Source: Emergomyces orientalis
Lineage: Eukaryota; Ascomycota; Eurotiomycetes; Onygenales; Ajellomycetaceae
Length of the DNA stretch: 64,000 bases
NCBI GenBank assembly: GCA_002110485.1
Contig: MOWL01000010.1
Span: 1 to 64,000, forward strand
Direction of reading: 5' to 3'
Part shown: positions 1 to 11,170 of the stretch, one piece after another
Position numbering within the stretch: the stretch's first letter is position 1
Layout: the number at the start of each line of letters is the position of its first letter
Position numbers and translations under genes: made by a program
Notes under the pieces: generated by a model
Told to the model about the DNA's origin: nothing
Database searches by the model: none
What the model saw: the letters and a program-made list of their open reading frames with translations, nothing else

Positions 1-144
1 AGAATGCCTGATGCTCTCTTTCTATTCTTAATAGTGTTTTCCCGTGTGTTTGATTGTTTTTGACCGCCGAAAAAAAAAATTTCTTGCTCTACTTTATATA
101 TTAAACAGAGCCCCACATATCCTTCACAGAACTCATTAAAAAGA

Positions 145-765
145 ACATAAAGTTTAACTGATTCAAGAAAGTGAATCAGATTTTTGAACTGCTTAAAAGA
201 ATATTTATCTCTATATTAATGTTTACTACAGTTCTTCTCTGATCATGAAACAGTTGTTGAAACAGATTTCTCTGATTATGTTACTGAAGAAGTACTCTCT
301 CAGTATAATAATAATGAACTGCTGAGACTATGTGTCTTCTTCTCTAAGAAAAACACATCTGCTGAATACAACTATGAAATTCATGATAAGAAATTGCTTG
401 CTGTAATCAGATGCTTGAAAAAATGAGACTCTCAGTTAAGAAGTACTGACAAGTTTAAGATTATTACTGATTAAGAATCTAGAGTACTTCATGATCTCAT
501 AAAAGCTCTCAGAATGGCAAGTACACTGGGCTCAGTTTCTGAGCTGTTTCAATTTTGAATTGGTGTATCGGCCCGGTAAGGACAACGCTGCCGCGGACGC
601 CCTATCCCGCCGGGACCAGGACCTACCAAGTGGCCAAGACAATGAGAGACATGCCTACAGAGAATTTCAAATGCTACAGTCAGTTAAATACTTCTTGATA
701 ATTGATAGAAAGAGTCTGAAGAAGTCTTTCTCAGATGTTTCTCAACTCTCATGTGAACCTCAATC
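145..765 (+). pseudogene. Gypsy-1 relic, part 1: end of reverse transcriptase and RNase H
   Basis: This is a decayed Ty3/gypsy polymerase. Around 215-430 the translation shows the connection/RNase H start, with ETDFSDYV followed by an FFSKK motif and a YEIHDKKLLAVIRCL segment. Around 555-610 it shows the hallmark RNase H end, VYRPGKDNAAADALSRR. The frame is broken by single-base shifts (near 215 and 480) and by TGA or TAA. Two TGA codons (about 154 and 424) sit where the family has conserved Trp, in the segments before QIFELLK and DSQLR. Base use is AT-rich with almost no CpG, except for the short GC-rich stretch 567-625. The element is interrupted at 765 by Copia-1 and resumes at 6424. Family assignment is firm; boundaries are not visible. 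Confidence 0.8.
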
Positions 766-862
766 TGTCAGACCTATTCGTCCGGCTTAGTAATTCTCTC
801 TCCACCATATATAACTCCGTAGCTAGCATACCCCTTAATCAATCAAGCATTGTACTCCCACA
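766..862 (+). repeat. Copia-1 left (5') LTR
   Basis: A 97-bp terminal repeat starting TGTCAGACC and ending CTCCCACA, with a central TATATAA likely to be the promoter. Compared with the right copy it has three transitions and two 1-base indels. Each transition fits C-to-T change in CpG (two) or CpC (one). Confidence 0.92.
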
Positions 863-876
863 GGTTATGAGACCTG
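863..876 (+). other. Copia-1 primer binding site (initiator tRNA-Met anticodon arm)
   Basis: GGTTATGAGACCTG directly follows the left LTR. Its complement contains CTCATAACC, the anticodon stem-loop of initiator tRNA-Met. This matches the internal (half-tRNA) priming known for Drosophila copia, not priming from the tRNA 3' end. Confidence 0.7.
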
Positions 877-1093
877 TTTTGCACATAAAAAACTGTATAT
901 ATGGGTTCCTTGTCAATAATAATCTTATATATATTGCATTGCTTCATTTGATACGCCTTGGTGTTAAAATTGTCTTATTTTACACCATTCGCGCGTTCTT
1001 AACCTCGTAGAGGGAAAACTCGTCAATTGACAATTAAGAACACCCTGACAATTAGTATTGACAAGGACCTGATAATTAATGATATAGAAAACC

Positions 1094-2655
1094 ATGGCGG
1101 ACCCCATCCCGCCCACGTATGAACACCCGGTCGCAGTCCCGCATTGAGCCCACGGGCTCGGGGATTGGCGACGACCTTCCACACCGTTCCTCGTCTGCTC
1201 GCGGCCGGCTCCCAGGGGCCTTCGAGAGCTCCATTAACGAACCCCCCATTACACCACATCACCCTGATACCGGCCTAAACACGGCTCCAACGACTGTGAG
1301 GCCGGCCCGATCCACCTGACGACTCGGCGAGCCTGAAAGGCACCTCAAGAGCGCGATGAAGATGAGGGTGAAAACACCCCAGCATCTCAGGCCCCCATCT
1401 CTCATTCAGACCCCTATTCAGTTCGCCGTTTGGAGTATGAAACGGAGCGTGAGAGGCGCAAGGCCCTGAAGCTGCAGCTTTGCATAGAGGAGCTTCATGC
1501 TAGAACAGCAGCCACGCAGACAACCATCCCATTAACAACGCCCGCGGCTCGGCCCGCTCCCACATGGGATCCCGAGCTCGGAGCTAGGCTGGAATATAAC
1601 CTCTACGATCCCGATAGCCGCATTGGCAAGGCCATTGCCCCAATTCAAGCAAGATGTGAAGAATATTGTCAAGCCAAACACACTAACAGGCACATCCAAC
1701 TACACTGCCTGGAAGACCACGATGAAAGCGAGGCTCACGGATGCACAATGTTGGGGTATAATAGAAAGGAACAGGTTGAGGATCCCTACAGGATCCTGAA
1801 TGGGCTCCCTTCTGAGAGACAAGGAATTGGTTGGCTATATGCATTTCTTTCAAACTCATTGAGTGCAGCAATCAGGCCCCGGTTCATGAAAAATGATGAG
1901 AACAGAATAGTATACACTCTCTGATGTGTGATAGTGGAAGAATTTGCTATTCCAAAGACTCAACTGCGCCGCGAAGCTATATTAGAATTCACATCATTGA
2001 GTGACATGCAGGTTACTAATCTGCACACATTCTTTGATAAATTCCGAGCTGTTCTTATGAAATTGGAGATGGAAGACACAACCCCGCCAGATGCATGGTT
2101 GTTTGATACATTCTACTCTGCCCTTCCCAATATATGGTGGGACTATGTGCAAAAGAAAGTAGAGGAGGCTCAGACATCTAAATCAACACCTGTCACATTA
2201 GATGTACACTCATTGATGGAAGAGATCCGCTCGCGGTTGGACTCTTCTAAAGATAAGAAGACAACACAGTCAGCAAGCACAGCGGCGAATGCTGCTCAAT
2301 CAGACTCACTGAACATGATTCAAATGCGTCCCGAGGGGCCCGTTCTCGGGGTCAAGGACGTGGTGGCTCCCGTGGGGGCCGGGAACCGGCATCCCGCCGA
2401 CCTGCCCTCAATGTGAAAGGGCCCATTACGGCACAATGTTGGCTAGCTAATCCCGATAGAGCTTCTGAGGACTGGAGGGCCGCCAATGCCGCGAGGATTA
2501 AGGAATTCAAGAAGAAGAGAGAAAAGGGCAAGAATAAGAATAAGAAGATTAATGAGAATCAATTAGCTATAACAGATGGCTCAGAGACTTTTCAAATGGC
2601 GAATCTCGCGGAAATCATTAATATACCTGCGTGTTTCGTAGAACCTCGTAAGGAC
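1094..2655 (+). pseudogene. Copia-1 gag region, broken frame
   Basis: The candidate start ATG at 1094 is in a good context (accATGgcg). The coding signal then moves between frames: about 1119-1319, then 1430-1924 and 1928-2416, then about 2320-2700. The middle part is a Gag-like helical protein with conserved Trp and Leu positions. The end is an Arg/Gly-rich run (RGQGRGGSRGGREP) followed by QCWLANPDRASEDW, in the place of a nucleocapsid basic domain. Premature TGA codons occur near 1334 and at 1922-1924. At least three single-base frameshifts are needed to read through, so no functional Gag can be made. Confidence 0.75.
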
Positions 2656-4330
2656 TCTCTCACTATATGGGACAGGCGGCGCAGGCTGTCATATAGTCTG
2701 CGATAGATCACATTTTTCGGCATTCTACAAGATTGACGGCCCGACCGTTCAGGTGGCCAATAAGGCCATCCTCAAGGTCCAGGGTGTCGGCATAGCTTCT
2801 ATACCAGCGGGGAGAGGTTGATTGAGTTTAACCATGTGTACTACGTACCCGGACTGTCAGCCAACTCATTTCCGCTGGGCTCATGGAGCGCCAGGGCTAT
2901 TCTCGGCCGTGATATGCATATCGATGCCGGAAACTACTTTTGAATTCTTGTCCCCTGTTGGCAGTGATGTGTTCTATGCCAACCTAGCTCCCAATAATAT
3001 CTATGTCCTCTCCGATAACCCTCCAACATTTGAGGGTGTAATGAATGATGTGAAACTCAGTGAAACTGCATATCTCGCAGTTCCGAAACCGAAGACTATT
3101 TCAACAGAATATGATCCTAATGCTGCCTCCCTCGGCCCGTTCAGCCGGGAGGAGATTGAACATCTAATTAACCCAAAGGACCCCGATACTGACTCCTTCG
3201 TGGTGTCCCACCGGCTCGCCTACCTGCTATCGTCCCGAAGCAGCTCTCTATTGATGAGTGGCACCGCCGGCTAGGCCATATTGGCCAAGATAATATAATA
3301 AAGATGGCCAGGGATCCGCGTTTCGGGATCGCTATTATCGGCCCGAGAAAGCTCTCCTTCTGTGTCACATGTGTAAAATCCAAGCAAAAACGTGCATCCT
3401 ACAAGAATGCACCACTGCGCAGAGCCACCCGCAAAGCTCTTAAGATATGGGTGGATGTCTTCGGCGGAGGTGACACTCTTGAGACAGGGGATAACATCTT
3501 CTCATATGCAGGCAAGAAGCTTGCAATGGTCATTACTGAAAATGCAACAAGAATGAGATGGATATTCCTTCTGGAATGCAAGGATGAGATGTTAAAATAT
3601 ATGCGGACTTTCAATCAATTCATTAAAAATCTTCTTGGGCGTGGCGTAGCAATCATACACTCTGACCGCGGAGAGTTGAATTCAAATGCAGCCTCTGCCT
3701 ACATGCTCAGTGAGGGCATTAAATGGGAGCCAACTCCTCCTCACACCCCTCAACAAGATGGTGTATCTGAACGTTCCGTCGGTTTGATCATTGAAAGGGC
3801 CCGATCACTATTAATAGATTCCTCGGCCCCCGCGAAGATGTGGGGTGAAGCCGTCATTGCGGCTACAGAGCTTCTTAATCTCATGCCAACCTCAACAGTC
3901 TTATATGGGGGCGTAGAGAGCGCGGACCCGAAACCAACCACTCCCTATGAGGCATGGCTAGGAGCTCTACCATCGGCACGCGGCATACGCCCCTGGGGCT
4001 GTAAGGCATTTCTAAAAATAGTGCCCAAACCTATTAATAAGATGGCTCCCCGCTGTATGGAGCTAATATTTGTGGGCTATGATGGGTTCACGAATTATCG
4101 ACTGGTTGACCCCTCCAACGGGCGTCTATATATATCCAAAGACGTCATATTCCAGAAGGATCTGCACCTGGCGGACCCATCGGCACCCCCCGCTCGGGAT
4201 CCCAAGGCCCTACCAACGGCGGCCCGACAGGCGGCTGCAGCGATTCCTTCGGCTACCCCGAATCTAAATATAACCTCAATCTCCACCCCTACGGGCACTG
4301 AATCTAATCTCTTTATTGAAGATGAAATCC
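2656..4330 (+). pseudogene. Copia-1 protease and integrase region, broken frame
   Basis: The protease is recognisable from GAGCHIVCDRSHFSAFYKIDG, but a base loss around 2672 destroys the Asp-Thr-Gly active site that should precede it. After shifts near 2825 and 3230 the GAG-pre-integrase motif (WHRRLGHI) appears. The integrase core then runs open from 3304. Visible integrase landmarks are HSDRGEL (second catalytic Asp, about 3658) and QDGVSERSVG (catalytic Glu). The first acidic position reads ITENATR, with Glu where the family normally has Asp. The C-terminal integrase part includes RPWGCKAFL and MAPRCMELIFVGYD. Confidence 0.8.
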
Positions 4331-6198
4331 AACCAGATCGTCCACTTTTCTTGAAACTGACAAATAACTGGTGGATTGATTATGAAATTACAGCGAGGAT
4401 TCCAATCTTTTTGGTGCAGAATGCACCTACTTCTTCAGAATCTGAGCTAGAGATGAACACTACATTCCCCACAAACCTAGTCACCCTTCTGACTGCAGAG
4501 AATGCGGCCTCAGTGAGAGAGGCCTCAGTGAGGGACAACCCCGAAGACCTTCCTGAGGATCCCGAGATCATTGAGCTCCCGATTCCAAAAAACCTCACGC
4601 GTGCCAGGGCTTCCCCCGAATGGAAGTACTATTATCATGCATGTGTTAAAGAGGTTAATCGTTTAAAACAAATAGGTGCATGGCGGCTAGTGGAAAGAAC
4701 CCCTGACATGTCCGTACTTCGCGGCCAATGGGTGTTCGATAAGAAAATTAATAATATGGGCAAGGTTACCCGATATAGGGCCCGCTGGGTCGTATGTGGG
4801 AACTATCAAGAGAAGGGGGTTAATTACTCCAGAACCTTCGCCCCTGTTGTATCCGCTTTCACATTCTGAGCTCTCATGGCGATCTCGGCATCCCGAGACT
4901 GGCATGTTCTTCAAATCGATATGGTGACTGCGTTCCTAAACGCTCAGCTGCCGCAAAATGAGCGTGTATATATGCATCAACCTGCTGGCTTCAAGGAGGG
5001 CCGCGGCGACCTAGTCTGTGAGTTAATACAGGGCCTCTACGGGCTCAAGCAGGCCGCTCTTTTGTGGTATGAAGAACTGCGTAAAATGCTTCTAAGAACA
5101 GGCTTTCATGTTAGCCCATATGACGCTGGGTTATTCATTAATGACGCCCGGAAAGTCTATATAACAGTATATGTGGACGACGTGCGCCTATATGGCCCGA
5201 ATGTTGAAGATTTGAATTGGGCCAAGGCCGAAATAGCCAATAATTATGAGATCAAGGATGTAGGGGACTCTAACCACTACTTGAGCATGAAGATTGAGAG
5301 AGGCTCAGATTCTCTCACACTCTCTCAACCCCTATTTGTGAAGAACCTATTAGAAGAGTTCTCTATGAAGAACTGTCATCCCACAACTACCCTCATGGAG
5401 CAGAACATTGACTTCATGAATGATAATGAGGAACCTATTGTCTACACAGCAGAATTTACTCTATGCTTCTATCAATCGGGCGTAGGATCTCTGCAGTATT
5501 TGGCAGCCAACACATGTCTGAATGTTAGCTTTGCGGCGGGCTTTCTCGGCCGATTTAGCTCGCGTCCTATATCGAAGAATTGGGCGGCATTTAAGCGTAC
5601 ACTTCGCTATTTACAGGGCTCTGCCGATGACGGAATAACCTACTACAAGAATGCGGACATAGAACCCGTAGTGCATGCCGATGCCGATTGGGCGGGCAGG
5701 GACCCGGGTTCCCGATCAACCACTGGCTATATCATATATATGGCCGGAGGCCCCATTGCGTGGCGTAGCTGCAAGCAGACAGGGGTCTCCAAATCATCTA
5801 CAGAGGCCGAATATATTGCTTCTTCGGAGGCCGCCTATGAGCTCGTTCATCTTCGGGAGCTCTTAGAGGATGCCGGCTTCGTCCCGTCCCGCAGAAATAA
5901 CCTCGATGCCGAAGATTGCCCCATTCCCTCAATAGCCAATGGCCTGGCATGCACTATCCATGCCGATAATAAGTCTGCCATAGAGCTATCTTCTAGCGAG
6001 ACCATTCCACGCCGCTTGAAACATATAGAGGTTCGGTTCCATATTCTTCAGGATCTCACACGTAAGGGAGAGATCTCGGTCCGATACATTCCATCCACTG
6101 AGAATGCGGCGGATGGTCTAACCAAGCCACTGGGGCCACTAAAATATATGCATTGGAAGGAGCTTATTAAAATGAGAAAGAAAGGGGTTCTAGTTTGA
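4331..6198 (+). pseudogene. Copia-1 reverse transcriptase and RNase H
   Basis: Reverse transcriptase starts after a short linker with WRLVERTP and GQWVFDKKIN, then FAPVVSAFTF followed by a TGA at 4867-4869. It continues as a 440-codon open frame from 4876. The catalytic YVDD box is intact at about 5167-5178, as are QIDMVTAFLNA and LYGLKQA. RNase H follows with HADADWAGRDPGSRSTTGY, GGPIAWRSCKQ and SSTEAEYIA. The frame ends with the usual ENAADGLTKPLG tail at 6198. A single TGA separates this half from integrase, making it the best-preserved polymerase in the window. Confidence 0.88.
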
Positions 6199-6308
6199 AG
6201 AATATGTTGGGAACTGGTTTTTTAACTGTCTTGTTTTTCCAGTTAATTTTGTACATATACATAGAAGGAGGGCCTATTTCGTATGCAGCACTATGTAGTG
6301 ATACTATG

Positions 6309-6319
6309 GTGAGTGGGGG
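6309..6319 (+). other. Copia-1 polypurine tract
   Basis: GTGAGTGGGGG lies directly before the right LTR, where plus-strand DNA synthesis is primed. Copia-2 and Copia-3 have similar tracts (GTGAGGGGGTA and GTGAGGGAGTA) at the same place. Confidence 0.7.
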
Positions 6320-6418
6320 TGTCGGACCTATCCGTCCGGCTTAGTAATTCTCTCTCCACCATATATAACTCCGTAGCTAGCATACCCCTTTAATCAATCA
6401 AGCATCGTACCTCCCACA
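6320..6418 (+). repeat. Copia-1 right (3') LTR
   Basis: A 99-bp copy of the left LTR, starting TGTCGGACC and ending CTCCCACA. It keeps the two CpG and one CpC that are mutated in the left copy. It is followed by the CAATC duplication. Confidence 0.92.
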
Positions 6419-6423
6419 CAATC

Positions 6424-7134
6424 TGTTAGTGCAGTGTCAATTACAGTATCAGCCCTGCTTATAGAAGAATGCACCCTCACTGAAGAATGAGCTCAGACTA
6501 AAAAGAATAATAACACACTCAAGAAACTGAAACAGATTATTCACAGCAGTTTTCAGAAGTTCTTTTCATGATTAAAAATCAAGGTTTCAGTGACAGAATG
6601 TAGTATTGAAAATGAATATCTCTACTTTAGAGAATGAAAGTGAGTTCCAGACTTTAAACCTCTACAGATCAGAATACTACAGAAAATTCATGATTCAGTG
6701 ATAATAAAACACCTCAGATGAGAGGTCATGTACTGAATTCTTGTCTGAGACTACTTTTGATTTAACTGTGCTCAAGATGTGAGAATCTTCACTCACAATT
6801 GTGACATTTGTAGAACAAACACAGCATGAAAGAAGTGTTGACATGGCCTGCTAAAGTCTCTGCTCATATCAGATTAAATATGAAGAGAAATCTCCATTGA
6901 CTTCATTATGAAACTTTCAGAGTCTGATGAATTCACTAATATCATGGTGATTACAGATCATCTGAGCAAGAGCATGATAATTGAACCCTGTAAGAAAATA
7001 GACACTGAGACACTAGCTGATGTCTTTATCAACTGCTTCTATAGAAAGCATGGTGTGCTGTCAGCTATAGTCTCAGACCATGAAATGCAGTTTGTTGAGA
7101 CTCTTTGATTATATGTATACAAGAAGTTAGATGT
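6424..7134 (+). pseudogene. Gypsy-1 relic, part 2: integrase
   Basis: This continues the gypsy element after Copia-1. Integrase is clear from 6893: SIDFIMKLSES, then NIMVITDHLSKSMII, then YRKHGVLSAIVSDHEMQFVETL (about 7040-7107). The latter is the gypsy core with the second catalytic Asp, in SDHEMQF. The TGA that follows (7108-7110) stands where gypsy integrases have a conserved Trp. The whole 711-base segment contains no CpG at all by my reading, but many TpG and CpA. It stops abruptly at 7134 against the Copia-2 LTR, before the rest of the integrase core. Confidence 0.8.
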
Positions 7135-7466
7135 TATGAGAGATTTTTAAATGGTAGAATGTTCGCGTACGAATGAAAAAGTGAAGTTAAAAATTGAATT
7201 TTTTGGGCTCCCCCCTCTTCCATATCTACAGGTTTTCCACGGCTTTTTATAACCATGAATCTCTCACTAGCTATATTACAAAATATGCCCATATAGGGGC
7301 ATGTTACATACAATAATCAATAGTCTGTCATATACCAAATGAAATATCCAAATTAGGTGGAAACTAGGAGAAAAATAACGATAGTAGATGGAGTGGCGTA
7401 TTTGGTGGAGATTTGAATGGTTCGATGCATCCGTTTGGCGCTTGATTAATAATCAGGTGTTTGACA
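7135..7466 (-). repeat. Copia-2 3' LTR
   Basis: A 332-bp LTR. On the minus strand it starts TGTCAAACACC and ends CTCTCATA. It differs from the 5' copy at three single CpG-type sites plus a pyrimidine run (CCCCCC versus CTCTCT). That again points to CpG and CpC change. Confidence 0.92.
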
Positions 7467-7532
7467 TACCCCCTCACCAAATGAGCCGCATATAAGCAGT
7501 AGTATAAGGAAAAATGAATGAATGGTGATTTT

Positions 7533-9899
7533 TTAGCGAATCTGAGCACTAATATCAGTTAAACCAAGCATTTGTATGAATTCGGCGTGTTTTTGACCTC
7601 CAAGAGGCTTGGTCATTCCGTCGGCAATCATCGAATTGGTATCCACCCATTGGATAGCTAGTCGCCCGGCGGCTACTTGCTCACGGAGCCAGTGGTTATG
7701 GATGTCAACATGACGTAGCTTGGTTGCTAATTGAGGTGCTGCGGCGGTTAGGAGACGGATAGTCTGCCGATTATCATTATGAATGACGAGCTGGCACTGT
7801 GTATTCAAACCAAGCTGTTTGAAGACTCGATCCCACCATATAGTCTCTTTTGCTGCAGTGGATAGAGCAAGAAGTTCAGATTCTGTAGAGAACGTGCTCA
7901 CAGATCATTGTTTGAATGACTTTCAATCAATCACTCCTCCAAATAAGGAGAATATCATGCCGTGGGTACTCCGGCGTGTAGTCGGGTCATCAGCAAATGC
8001 TGCATCCGCGTGGATGATGAAATCTGGGGTAGACGAGTTAGGCGCGGGAGCTGCGTATTCAATCGCCAGATGGCGCGTTTGATTAGCGAATGCAATTACT
8101 CGGTCAATTAGATCACGGTGTTGAGGGCCCGGATTCTTCATAAAATCAGCTAGGGCGCTAGCGGCGTATGCGAGATCCGGCCTCGTTCCGACAGCAGGGT
8201 AGATTAGTGATCCCATTCGGCATTGGTAGGCGTGGATCTCTTGTGGGGATGCCACACCATCGTATGGGCGTAGGTCTTCCTTAGGCAATGGCATTTGATA
8301 GCGAGTTAGACGTTCTAGGTTAAATTTAACAGCTATTTTAGTCATATAGCTGTCCTGGCATAACCAGAGCTTGTGTTCGTGGCGGTCTCGAAGGATATGA
8401 ATCCCGAGGAACCAGTTCAAATTTCCCATATCTCGTAGGTTGTACGCGGATGTGAGATTTTGTTTGAAATGTTCAAACTCTGCATGGTGATCTCTATGAT
8501 ACAGAACCACAATATCATCAACATAGAAGAACACTGTAAGCTTTTCACTAGTGTAGAGACATGGCTCCTCACTAATTGAATGTAAACCTAGCTTTCGAAG
8601 CTGGGATCCGAGCTCGTTATTCCATAAAAGAGGGGACTCAGGTAATCCGTATAGAGCTCTCTTTAGAAGAAGATATCGGCCAGGGCAGCTATATCCTTGA
8701 GCTGGCATGACATAAACAGTGTGCTTGATTCGGGCGTTTAAGAAGGCGTTAACGGCGTCAAATTGATGTGCTTCAAAATCAAATGCCGCAGTGATTGCCA
8801 TGAGAACATGGAAGACTTTCATTGCTAAAGTGGATGAATAGGTCTCTGATACTTCATTATATGAGAGATCACCTCTGACAACTAATCTTGCTTTGAATTT
8901 GACTAGATAACCATCTGTATCAAATTTGTAGGTGTATATTCATATCATGGGTAGGGCTTGGACTTCGGATTGAGAAGGGATTTCAACCTCCTGCCAGCAT
9001 TGACATGCTTCAAGAGCTTTATACTCAAGGTCTGCGGCTATTCGCCATTCTCTGGCGTAGGGGTGTTTCATAGCCGCGTTCCAACCACGTGGTGGCGGGG
9101 GCAGCGTATCCCTATGGATCTTAGGCAGGTCTGGAGGTTTCAATGATGTGGGTTCGGTTGATATGCTGTTCGCGAACGCAGTGTAAAAAGCAGTATATGA
9201 CTCTGCACTTGTGACATATGCAAAGGCTCGGTCCTTGTTCAGCTTCCGTTTTCTTTTATCACTGACTATGTTAGAAGGTGAGATTTGACTGTGTATTTTG
9301 CATCTTGAAGCATTTTGAATGGTAAGATTCTGTAGTGAGCTATCAAGTGATTCCATTAATTGATTTGATGAATCATCAATTGTGGGGAATTCACTAGTTG
9401 GAGTTTCCATGATCTCGGACGAGATCTCGGCTTCGGGAAAGCTGCCAGGTGTTGGCATATCATGGCCATTTGGGCTAATTATAGGCACACTAGGCAGCAG
9501 AGGTGTTGGCTCCGGCGTGAGAGGCTCTTCGGGCGTTGAATCCTCCGTGGGCGGATCGGCAGATTTTGCTGTGGGTGGCCCGTGCTCTGAAACCCCTGCG
9601 GGTTTTTGAACCGCTGGTGTCATATAGAATAGTGAATCCTCGATTTCTCCAACCTTTTCCTCATCTGTTTCGTTAGCTATCCTGAGCTGAATCCCATTAG
9701 TAGTGGGTATAATAGACTCTAGTACATTCTCATCTGGCAGATTTAGAGGGTCAAAGAAGATATTTTCATCAAATAGAACATCACGAGATTCAACAATCTC
9801 ATTTGACTGTGGGAGCCAGATTTGGAAAATGTTAGTTGAAGAGTAGTCAATTAAGAATCCAATCTTAGCTCTCGCGGCAAGCTTCAACATTTTTGGCAT
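7533..9899 (-). pseudogene. Copia-2 linker, reverse transcriptase and RNase H with TGA stops
   Basis: Read from 9899 downward. A serine/proline-rich linker follows the integrase end. Reverse transcriptase starts at about 8960 with a TGA at 8940-8942, where Copia-3 has Trp (LPLMW). It includes FEAHQFDAVNAFLNA, LLKRALYGLPESPLLW and an intact YVDD box (FFYVDDIVVLYH, about 8514-8548). RNase H shows HADAAFADDPTTRRSTHG and STESELLALSTAAKE. TGA codons at 7923-7925 (Trp in the WKS motif) and about 7905 interrupt it. It ends with DGMTKPLGGQKH at 7533. All interruptions here are TGA with no frameshift, which is unusual for a dead element. Confidence 0.87.
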
Positions 9900-11170
9900 C
9901 TTTTTATTTAGTACATATGCCTTGCACTCATATGCCCGTAGATGTGAGAGTTCTGAACTTTTAATGATATCAGCATCTTGTGTATATTCAACTAGGACTC
10001 GGTTCGGGGACTTCCAGTTTAATGCCCGTGTGGGCGTTCAATTTAGTAGGTATGCCGCTGCCTCAGCAATCTCGGGCCAGAGGTTATGTGGGAATCTAGC
10101 TGCTATTCGCAATGTTCGTGTGGCTTTAATAATCATACCCCCTGAGCGTTCTGCGAGCCCGTTCTGCTCTGGTGTATAGGGTGCTGAACGCTCTACAAGA
10201 ATTCCTTCATCACAGATCCATTGCTCAAACATGGAGAATAGAGATTTTTCCCCATCTGTGTGAAGTTTGAGAACATCTATATCCATCTGTTTCTTGATTA
10301 TAAGAATAGTATTCTTTATAAATTCAAAGGATTCAGATTTCTTTTTCATGCATCCAATTCTATGAAGGTGGGTGTATGGATCGTAGAGATGTGCAATATA
10401 TTTGAGACCATTGTAGAATTCCTCAATGTGGATTATATCAAAATGTAGAATTTTGAATGGGTGGCTCCCGCGGCTCATCAGTCTTCAGGACACAATGCTA
10501 TGCATCTTGCCAAGCCTGCAGGCTTCACAGTCTGCCGTTTTCAGCCTGTTAGTGAGCTTGGTTCCAGTGATCTCTATCGGGAGGTGTTCAAGAACTTCCG
10601 GGCCAGCGTGTGCCAGGCGTGTATGCCATAGGTTAGTAGTGGCTGGGATCGGTGGCCTGGGTAGTGCAGATCGTACTGCGAATGCTGTGTCTTTGATATT
10701 CAGACTATTCTTGATAATAGGGTTATACTCGAGGACATATTTCTCATGGACATAGGTTAAATTGAATTTAGCAACTCATTCACTGTTGACTATAGTAAGA
10801 TTGAGTTCATCAATCCCTAGACCTTTCTTTTTGAAGAAAGGGGAGGCAGCGATATTTATATGAAAGTTAGAGATGTATGCCACATTAAGTAGAAGTATGC
10901 GTTTTACCCCCTTAGATGAATTGACATTGATTCATACATTGCCTGTGCCCTGTATAGTCATCTTTGTGTTGCCTGTATATAGAAATGATTTCTTGACCTC
11001 TTCGAAGTTCTCAAAACGGCTCAAATTGTTGCACACATGTTTATTAGCCCCAGTATCATATATGAAGCTATTTTGTAGTGGATACTGATAGCTTCCACCA
11101 TGTTCCATTGTAAAAGCAGTTGTTGCAAGAGCAGTATGCTTCTCTGATTCTGAATCATTCTCTGAGGTTT
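9900..11170 (-). pseudogene. Copia-2 protease and integrase with TGA stops
   Basis: The protease keeps its active site: YQYPLQNSFIYDTGANKHVCN (about 11045-11107), with the Asp-Thr-Gly triad intact. A TGA at 10932-10934 replaces a Trp seen in Copia-3 (VWLAV). The pre-integrase region and the integrase core follow: HFDIIHIEEFYNGLKYIAHLY, LHTDGEKSLFSMFEQW, TPEQNGLAERSGGMI. Further TGA codons fall near 10770 and 10479, and at about 10035 (Arg in the LLNR motif of Copia-3). The integrase C-terminal segment runs into the linker at about 9900. Confidence 0.85.

Larger units (their letters stand above)
766..6418 (+). mobile_element. Copia-1: full-length Ty1/copia retrotransposon nested in Gypsy-1
   Basis: The element is bounded by two short LTRs (97 and 99 bp) and flanked by a perfect 5-bp target duplication, CAATC, at 761-765 and 6419-6423. 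A primer binding site follows the left LTR and a purine tract precedes the right one. Domain order is gag, protease, integrase, reverse transcriptase, RNase H, as in copia. The interior is GC-rich with abundant CpG, unlike its host Gypsy-1, so it is probably the younger insertion. It is still dead: the reading frame has several single-base shifts and TGA stops. About 100-bp LTRs are very short for a copia element of 5.65 kb. Confidence 0.93.
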
